DNA of 64,000 nt from Paraburkholderia fungorum (GTDB taxonomy: Bacteria > Pseudomonadota > Gammaproteobacteria > Burkholderiales > Burkholderiaceae): positions 62,001-126,000 of the forward strand of contig NZ_MCAS01000015.1 in the NCBI RefSeq assembly GCF_003610895.1, given 5' to 3'. Numbering within the stretch: position 1 is the first letter of the stretch; every line of letters starts with the position of its first letter. This document shows positions 58,761 through 64,000 of the stretch, in pieces. The position numbers and the translations under genes are program-made. The notes under the pieces were generated by a model that saw nothing but the letters and a program-made list of their open reading frames with translations, was not told where the DNA came from and ran no database searches.

Positions 58761-60086
58761 TTAATTACCGGCTTTCTCGAAGCGGCGCAGCAGCTCGTCG
58801 CCACGCGACACCGACGAATCGAGTGCCTGTTGCGGCGTCTTCTTGTCCGCCCACACCTGTTCGAGTTCTTCGTCGATCACGGTGCGGATCTGCGGCATGT
58901 TGCCCAGACGCAAGCCCTTCGTGTACGGCAGGGGCGGTTTGTTGAGCATTTGCTTGATCGCGGTATCGCTGCCCGGATTCTTCTCGTAGAAGCCTTGCTG
59001 CTGGGTCAACTGATACGCGGCGGTCGTGACCGGCAGATAGCCGGTGTCTTGATGCCACTTCGCGGCAACCGGTGCCGACGACAGATAAGACATGAATTTC
59101 GCCACGCCCTTGTATACAGCCGGATCTTTGCCGGACAGCACCCACAGACTTGCCCCGCCGATAATCGCGTTCTGCGGCGCGCCCTTCACGTTCGCGTCGT
59201 ACGGCATCATGCCGGTGCCGAAACTGAATTTCGCGTACTTCTTGATCGTGGCAAGCGAGCCCGACGAGTTCGTAATGATCCCGCAGTCGCCGCTATAGAA
59301 CTTCGACACCGGTTCGTCTTTGCGGCCGACGTACGTGAAGGTGCCTTCCTTCTGCATGTTCTGCAGGAACTGGATGTGCGCGACCTGCAGCGGCTTGTTG
59401 AATTCGAGCTGCGCGTCGGCACCGTCGAACCCATTGTTCTTCGACGCGAACGGCGCGCCATGCCAGGCGCTATAGTTTTCGAGCTGAATCCAGCTCTGCC
59501 AGCCCGACGAATAACCGCATGTCATGCCCGACGCCTTGAGCTTCTGCGCGTCAACCTGCAATTCGGCCCAGGTTTTCGGCGGCTGATTCGGATCGAGCCC
59601 GGCTTTCTTGAACGCATCCTTGTTGTAGTACAGCACCGGCGTCGAGCTATTGAACGGCATCGAGATCAGTTCGCCGGTTTTCGCGTCGCTGTAGTAGCTG
59701 GCAATGGTCGGTACGAAGGCTTTTTCGTCGAGCGGCACGCCGGCTTGTTTGAACACTTCCGAGACCGGGATCACGGCCTTTTTGGCTTGCATCATTGTCG
59801 CGGTGCCGACTTCGTAGACCTGCAGAATGGCAGGCGCGTTGCCGCTGCGATAGGCCGCGATGCCCGCAGCGAGGGTCTGGTCGTAGCTGCCCTTGAACAC
59901 CGGTACGATCTTGTAGTCGCTTTGCGACGCGTTGAACGCGTTGGCAATGTCGTTCAGACGCTCGCCGAGAGCGGCTTCCATGGCGTGCCAGAACTGGATT
60001 TCAGTGGCGGCATGGGCTGCCTGGCTCATGCCGAGGCTCAATACGGCGGCAACGGAAAGTGAACGGAATAGCGGCTTGCAACTCAT
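58761..60086 (-). CDS. ugpB: sn-Glycerol-3-phosphate-binding periplasmic protein UgpB
   Basis: A 441-residue solute-binding protein with a signal peptide (cleavage near A-H-A-A, residue 26) and the family opening T-E-I-Q-F-W-H-A-M, then Y-E-V-G-T-A-T-M-M and G-A-S-L-W-V. It captures glycerol-3-phosphate or its diesters in the periplasm. The ATG at 60086 follows AAAGGAG; an open frame extends upstream through the structured repeat to a TTG at 60146, adding twenty residues that would bury the signal peptide. Confidence 0.93.
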   Translation of the reverse strand: MSCKPLFRSLSVAAVLSLGMSQAAHAATEIQFWHAMEAALGERLNDIANAFNASQSDYKIVPVFKGSYDQTLAAGIAAYRSGNAPAILQVYEVGTATMMQAKKAVIPVSEVFKQAGVPLDEKAFVPTIASYYSDAKTGELISMPFNSSTPVLYYNKDAFKKAGLDPNQPPKTWAELQVDAQKLKASGMTCGYSSGWQSWIQLENYSAWHGAPFASKNNGFDGADAQLEFNKPLQVAHIQFLQNMQKEGTFTYVGRKDEPVSKFYSGDCGIITNSSGSLATIKKYAKFSFGTGMMPYDANVKGAPQNAIIGGASLWVLSGKDPAVYKGVAKFMSYLSSAPVAAKWHQDTGYLPVTTAAYQLTQQQGFYEKNPGSDTAIKQMLNKPPLPYTKGLRLGNMPQIRTVIDEELEQVWADKKTPQQALDSSVSRGDELLRRFEKAGN

Positions 60087-60449
60087 CGATTTTTCTCCTT
60101 TGTCGACCGGCGTTAGCGCTTTGGCGCTGAATCCGGTCCCATGCAACTTCGTTGCGAAATGGGCGCGAATGCGAATCGCGCGATTCTATTTGTGTTCGAT
60201 GACAGTCTGGCGACGGCTGCCGGACGGCGGTCCGTTTTTGACGGGAGCCGGTTGCGGCAATTTAACACCGGCTGTCACGAAACTGAAATAGGGAGTATCG
60301 GAAGGCGCGATTTTGCGCAAAGTCAACCCGGCACGCAGGCCGTTGATTGCCGTTGCCCGTTTGCGGGTACGTTGGAAAGAGGGACGTTGGGCGTGTTTTG
60401 CTCGAGCATGCACGGTTTTGGTTCACGTGTTTATTAATCAGGATTCCAG
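60087..60449. other. Divergent regulatory region between ugpB and the GDPD-fold gene
   Basis: This 363-base gap holds the structured repeat R3 on the ugpB side. No Pho-box or strong promoter could be recognised by eye on either strand, and no gene is seen. Confidence 0.5.
60102..60144 (-). repeat. Structured repeat, copy R3 (leader of ugpB)
   Basis: On the minus strand: GCATGGGACC, GGATT, CAGCGCC-AA-AGCGCT, thirteen bases ending GGTCGAC, then AAAGGAG and, fifteen bases after the unit, the ugpB ATG. The outer stem GACCGG/CCGGTC is perfect. A further small hairpin (GCAAC-GAA-GTTGC) sits just 5' of the unit. Confidence 0.75.
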
Positions 60450-61424
60450 ATGCTGAGTTCAGTGCGATTAGCTGTTTGCGGTTCGATTGCGGGCCTCGTG
60501 CTCGCAGGGTGTGCGTTGGCACCCGTCACGACGGAGAATGGGCCGGCGCCCGTCACTTCGTTGCCGAGGATCATCGCGCATCGTGGCGGCACGGGCGACG
60601 CGCCCGAAAACACGCTCGAAGCGATTCGCCAGTCGATCGCGCATCATGCCGACGCCATGTGGCTCACGGTTCAGTTGAGCAAGGACGGCGTACCGGTGCT
60701 GTACCGTCCGGCCGATCTGTCGGCCTTGACCGATGCGAAGGGGCCTGTGTCCGCTCTCACGGCAGCGGAACTCGCGCGCGTGAACGCGGGCTGGAATTTC
60801 CGCCGCGGCGATGGGTATCCCTATCGCGATCGCCCGGTCGGCATTCCAACACTGCGGGAGGCATTGCGTGCGCTTCCGGCCTCGATGCCGGTCATCCTGG
60901 ACATGAAAGCGCTGCCCGCCGCGCCGCAGGCGCTGGCTGTGGCGCGGCTGCTTGATGAGGAAAACGCCTGGTCGCGCGTCACGATCTATTCGACCGAAGC
61001 CGATTACCAGCAGAGTTTCGCGGCCTATCCGCAGGCAAAACTATTCGAGTCGCGCGATGCGACACGTGGACGGCTCGTGCGCGTCTTGCTGAATCAGGGT
61101 TGCGTGGACGCCCCTGCGGAGCACGCGTCGACCGCCTTCGAGTTGCATCGGGCAATGACCGTGGTCGAGAAATTTACGCTGGGCGAGGGGCGCTCCGATG
61201 TGCAGGCAACGCTATGGACGCCCGCCACGGTCGCCTGCTTCCGGCAAAAGCCTGATGTTCGGATCGTGGCGATCGCGGTCAATAATGCGGACGACTATCG
61301 GATGGCAGCGTGTCTGGGAATCGATGCTGTGCTGGCGGATTCGCCGTCGAAGATGGCGGCCGTGCGCGAAGGTATCGCGATGCCGCTCAAGTGCGCCGCA
61401 GTCAACGCGAAGCTCGCTCAGTAA
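60450..61424 (+). CDS. GDPD-fold lipoprotein with degenerate active site
   Basis: A 324-residue protein with a lipobox ending at Cys21 (L-A-G-C) and a glycerophosphodiester phosphodiesterase-like barrel: A-H-R-G-G at 43-47 and P-E-N-T-L at 52-56. However, the metal-binding E-x-D is W-L-T (71-73), the catalytic H-D is Y-R (85-86), and the later E-I-K is D-M-K (151-153). It is probably not an ordinary phosphodiesterase. It lies divergent from ugpBAEC, a common setting for a GDPD that would feed glycerol-3-phosphate to Ugp. Confidence 0.82.
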   Translation: MLSSVRLAVCGSIAGLVLAGCALAPVTTENGPAPVTSLPRIIAHRGGTGDAPENTLEAIRQSIAHHADAMWLTVQLSKDGVPVLYRPADLSALTDAKGPVSALTAAELARVNAGWNFRRGDGYPYRDRPVGIPTLREALRALPASMPVILDMKALPAAPQALAVARLLDEENAWSRVTIYSTEADYQQSFAAYPQAKLFESRDATRGRLVRVLLNQGCVDAPAEHASTAFELHRAMTVVEKFTLGEGRSDVQATLWTPATVACFRQKPDVRIVAIAVNNADDYRMAACLGIDAVLADSPSKMAAVREGIAMPLKCAAVNAKLAQ

Positions 61425-61430
61425 AACAAA

Positions 61431-61454
61431 AAAGCCCGCTTTTAAGCAGGCTTT
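61431..61454. terminator. Terminator between the GDPD-fold gene and ychF
   Basis: AAAGCCCGCTT (61431-61441) and AAGCAGGCTTT (61444-61454) pair with one mismatch; A-rich sequence precedes it and TTT follows. It could serve both convergent genes. Confidence 0.6.
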
Positions 61455-61533
61455 CGTGGGAGATGCGATAAGCGGCGGTGGTTGATGTCCGTCTGGCCTT
61501 CTGCCATTCAACCGCTTGCGCCAGACCGAAGCC

Positions 61534-62628
61534 TCAGACGTTGAACAGGAAGTTCATGACGTCGCCGTCGTGCACGACGTATTCCTTGCCTTCCGCGCGC
61601 ATCTTGCCGGCTTCCTTCGCACCTTGCTCACCCTTGTAGGTGATGTAGTCGTTGAAGGCGATCGTCTGCGCGCGAATGAAGCCGCGCTCGAAGTCGGTGT
61701 GGATCGCGCCCGCTGCCTGCGGTGCGGTGTCGCCGATATGGATCGTCCACGCGCGCACTTCCTTCACACCCGCGGTGAAGTAGGTTTGCAGGCCCAGCAG
61801 CTTGAAACCCGCGCGAATCACGCGGTTCAGGCCCGGCTCTTCCATGCCCATGTCGGCGAGGAACACCGCCATGTCCGCTTCGTCGAGGTCGGCGATTTCC
61901 GCTTCGATCGCCGCGCACACGGCGACCACGGGCGCGCCTTCGGCTGCCGCGAACTTCGTGACTGCGTCGAGGTGCGGGTTGTTCTCGAAGCCGTCGTCCT
62001 TCACGTTGGCGACGTACATGGTCGGCTTGGCGGTGATCAGGCAGAACGGCTTGAGCGTGGCCTTTTCTTCATCCGACAGGTCGAGCGCGCGGACCGGCTT
62101 GGCCTGGTCGAGCTGCGCGCGCACTTTTTCCAGCACGGCGGCGTTCTTGATCGCTTCCTTGTCGTTACCCGACTTGGCGGCCTTCGAATAGCGCGAGAGC
62201 GCCTTTTCGACGGTCGCGAGGTCGGCCAGCGCCAGCTCGGTGTTGATCACTTCGATGTCCGACAGCGGATCGACCTTGTTTGCGACGTGGATCACGTTTT
62301 CGTCTTCGAAGCAGCGCACCACGTGCGTGATCGCGTCGGTTTCGCGGATGTTCGCGAGGAACTGGTTGCCCAGGCCCTCACCCTTGCTCGCCCCGGCCAC
62401 GAGGCCGGCGATGTCGACGAATTCCACCACGGCCGGCAGGATGCGCTCGGGCTTGACGATTTCGGCAAGCGCCTTCAGACGCGCGTCCGGCACTTCGACG
62501 ATGCCGACGTTCGGCTCGATCGTGCAGAACGGGTAGTTTTCGGCGGCAATGCCCGCCTTGGTCAGCGCGTTGAACAGGGTGGACTTGCCGACGTTAGGCA
62601 GGCCGACGATGCCGCATTTGAGGCTCAT
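61534..62628 (-). CDS. ychF: Redox-regulated ATPase YchF (Obg-related)
   Basis: A 364-residue TRAFAC P-loop protein: G1 G-L-P-N-V-G-K-S-T at about residues 8-16, D-I-A-G-L-V G3, then a C-terminal TGS domain (M-R-A-W-T-I... type; A-A-G-A-I-H-T-D-F-E-R-G-F-I). YchF prefers ATP to GTP and binds ribosomes; it affects oxidative-stress resistance. The start M-S-L-K-C-G-I-V-G is standard. Confidence 0.95.
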   Translation of the reverse strand: MSLKCGIVGLPNVGKSTLFNALTKAGIAAENYPFCTIEPNVGIVEVPDARLKALAEIVKPERILPAVVEFVDIAGLVAGASKGEGLGNQFLANIRETDAITHVVRCFEDENVIHVANKVDPLSDIEVINTELALADLATVEKALSRYSKAAKSGNDKEAIKNAAVLEKVRAQLDQAKPVRALDLSDEEKATLKPFCLITAKPTMYVANVKDDGFENNPHLDAVTKFAAAEGAPVVAVCAAIEAEIADLDEADMAVFLADMGMEEPGLNRVIRAGFKLLGLQTYFTAGVKEVRAWTIHIGDTAPQAAGAIHTDFERGFIRAQTIAFNDYITYKGEQGAKEAGKMRAEGKEYVVHDGDVMNFLFNV

Positions 62629-62878
62629 GGAAATCCTTCAGTGAATCAGTAAGTTGCGTGATGCGCTCGACGCTGTGTGCGGGATTCGGAAAGCCTTCGC
62701 GTTTGGCGTGGCGCGGCAGGCGCAGCGGAGCGGGACAAGACACCAGATCGGGGCGTTGCCTCGACGATTCTGGGCGAGTTTTGTCACGGAAAGCGCAATT
62801 GTAACCCGTTCGGATCGGGTTCTTGATCTGCCTCGGGTAAAGCTGCGGGCTCGATCCGTCCCCCGCAACCCCCACGGC

Positions 62879-62884
62879 TATAAT
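62879..62884 (+). promoter_or_regulatory. -10 element at the UbiH-family gene, possibly giving a leaderless mRNA
   Basis: TATAAT is followed by only six bases (GCGCGG) before the ATG at 62891. A start site at the usual distance would fall on or next to the A of the ATG. No Shine-Dalgarno is present between them. The -35 is unclear. Confidence 0.5.
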
Positions 62885-62890
62885 GCGCGG

Positions 62891-64000
62891 ATGAACGCAC
62901 ACCACCAGACCTTTGATGCTGCCGTGATCGGCGGCGGGCTCGTCGGCAAGACCGCGGCGCTGGCGCTGACGCAAGGCGGACTGCGCGTGGCGCTGCTCGC
63001 GCAACCCTGCGCGGCGCTGCCGCCGGGCGCGAGTTTCGACTCGCGGGTCTACGCGCTTTCGTCGAGTTCGCAGGCGCTGCTGGAGCGCCTGCGAGTCTGG
63101 CAGGCGCTCGATCTGTCAAAGCTCGGGCCTGTCTACGACATGCGCGTTTATGGCGACGCACATGCCGAACTCCATTTTTCCGCGTTTCAGGCGTCTGTGC
63201 CGCAACTGGCGTGGATTGTCGAGTCGTCGGTAATCGAACGCGCGCTGGATGCCGCGCTGCGTTTCCAGCCGAATCTCACCTGGATCGACACGCGCGCCCA
63301 GGCGCTCGACTTTACCGCCGAGGGCGCGAGCGTCGGGCTTGCCAACGGTAATGTGCTCGAGGCCGATCTGGTGGTCGGCGCGGACGGCGCGCACTCATGG
63401 GTACGCGCGCAGATCGGCTCGGAGATGAACCGGCGCGACTATAAGCAAACCGGTGTAGTTGCAAACTTCAAGGCCGAAAAACCGCATAGCGAGACCGCTT
63501 ACCAATGGTTCAAGGACGGCGAAATCATCGCGCTGCTGCCGATGCCGGAGGGCCACGTGTCGCTGGTCTGGTCGGCGCGCACCGAGCACGCCGAGCAACT
63601 GCTCGCGCTCGATCCCGCCCAACTCGCGGCTGAAGTCGAGCGCGTGACGGGGGAGCAGTTCGGCGCTCTGGAATGTGTGACACCCGCGCAAGGTTTCCCG
63701 CTCGCGCTGCAAACCGTCGAGCGGCTCGTGGCGCCGCGCGTCGCGCTGGTCGGCGACGCCGCGCATCTGATCCACCCGTTGGCGGGTCAGGGCATGAACC
63801 TCGGTTTGCGCGATGTCGCGGCGCTCGCCGAGACGGTCGCCGGCAAGGAAGCATTCCGCGATCTCGGCGACATGGTGCTGCTGCGCCGCTACGAGCGCGC
63901 CCGCCGCGAAGACATCCGCGCGCTGATGATCGCCACCGACGGCCTGCAAAAGCTCTTCTCGGTGCCCGGTCCGTTTGCCAAGGCATTGCGCAATACCGGC
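62891..64000 (+). CDS. UbiH/UbiF/VisC/COQ6 family FAD-dependent hydroxylase (3' end cut by window)
   Basis: The visible 370 codons encode a flavin monooxygenase with A-V-I-G-G-G-L-V-G near the N-terminus, the mid-protein G-A-D-G-A-H-S-W-V-R and G-D-A-A-H-L-I-H-P-L-A-G-Q-G-M-N-L-G. These enzymes hydroxylate the ubiquinone ring; which position this member acts on cannot be told. The frame runs off the window end without a stop, with perhaps 20-30 residues missing. It starts at 62891, just after a -10 element. Confidence 0.9.
   Translation, partial: MNAHHQTFDAAVIGGGLVGKTAALALTQGGLRVALLAQPCAALPPGASFDSRVYALSSSSQALLERLRVWQALDLSKLGPVYDMRVYGDAHAELHFSAFQASVPQLAWIVESSVIERALDAALRFQPNLTWIDTRAQALDFTAEGASVGLANGNVLEADLVVGADGAHSWVRAQIGSEMNRRDYKQTGVVANFKAEKPHSETAYQWFKDGEIIALLPMPEGHVSLVWSARTEHAEQLLALDPAQLAAEVERVTGEQFGALECVTPAQGFPLALQTVERLVAPRVALVGDAAHLIHPLAGQGMNLGLRDVAALAETVAGKEAFRDLGDMVLLRRYERARREDIRALMIATDGLQKLFSVPGPFAKALRNTG

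Noticed and set aside
1..64000. CRISPR arrays, transposases, integrases, prophage genes or rRNA
   Set aside because: None seen: no regularly spaced direct repeats, no recognisable mobile-element proteins, and gene order is that of a conserved core chromosome region.

Overview
The window is a gene-dense, high-GC stretch of a betaproteobacterial primary chromosome. Protein sequences and gene order (thi genes, mla-murA-his, tatABC-petABC-sspAB, hemA-prfA-prmC) point to Burkholderia sensu lato, most likely Paraburkholderia. This assignment is by recognition; no database search was possible. No transposase, integrase, phage gene or CRISPR array was seen. About 70 protein genes and one tRNA gene are called.

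Layout. 176-3502: thiamine thiazole branch thiO-thiS-thiG-thiE. 3597-7860: phospholipid-transport operon mlaF-E-D-A-C-B, with the outer-membrane lipoprotein gene mlaA inside it. 8084-11406: a YadGH-like ABC exporter pair, then ibaG/bolA and murA. 11403-19492: the histidine genes hisG-D-C-B-(marC)-H-A-F-I-E; hisG overlaps murA, and HisZ, which this short HisG should need, is not here. 19588-22273: small membrane protein, HIT protein, tatABC. 22362-24351: DegS-like protease and Nif3-family protein. 24573-28758: cytochrome bc1 petABC, sspAB and tRNA-Thr. 29175-34465: two methyltransferases, a flavoprotein and small conserved proteins. 34551-40777: a TetR/MFS divergon, nitroreductase, second MFS transporter, YegD-like Hsp70 and a cold-shock protein. 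41312-42907: APC permease. 43060-49199 (minus): dioxygenase, ubiX, grxD, prmC, prfA, hemA and an atypical response regulator. 49405-55705: small membrane protein, aminopeptidase P, HAD hydrolase, AsmA/DUF748-like protein, EttA and a DUF3761 protein. 55759-61424: ugpBAEC glycerol-3-phosphate importer with a divergent GDPD-fold lipoprotein. 61534-64000: ychF and a truncated UbiH-family hydroxylase.

Functional links. The envelope theme is strong: Mla lipid transport, MurA, Tat export and a DegS-like protease. The Tat genes lie close to the Rieske subunit gene petA, whose product carries a twin-arginine-like N-terminus. The Ugp importer would take up glycerol-3-phosphate, but the adjacent GDPD-fold lipoprotein lacks the expected metal-binding residues.

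Most interesting signals. (1) A 43-nt structured repeat occurs four times (7847-7889 minus, 41207-41249, 41257-41299, 60102-60144 minus), with compensatory base changes in its stems. Two copies sit directly against the ribosome-binding site of a transporter gene. (2) A 37-nt imperfect repeat is shared between an intergenic region and the interior of a flavoprotein gene. (3) A paired operator lies in a TetR/MFS divergent promoter. (4) A response regulator has Glu at the phosphoacceptor position, and (5) a GDPD-fold protein has lost its catalytic residues. Several tiny coupled ORFs and a probable leaderless gene start are also recorded.
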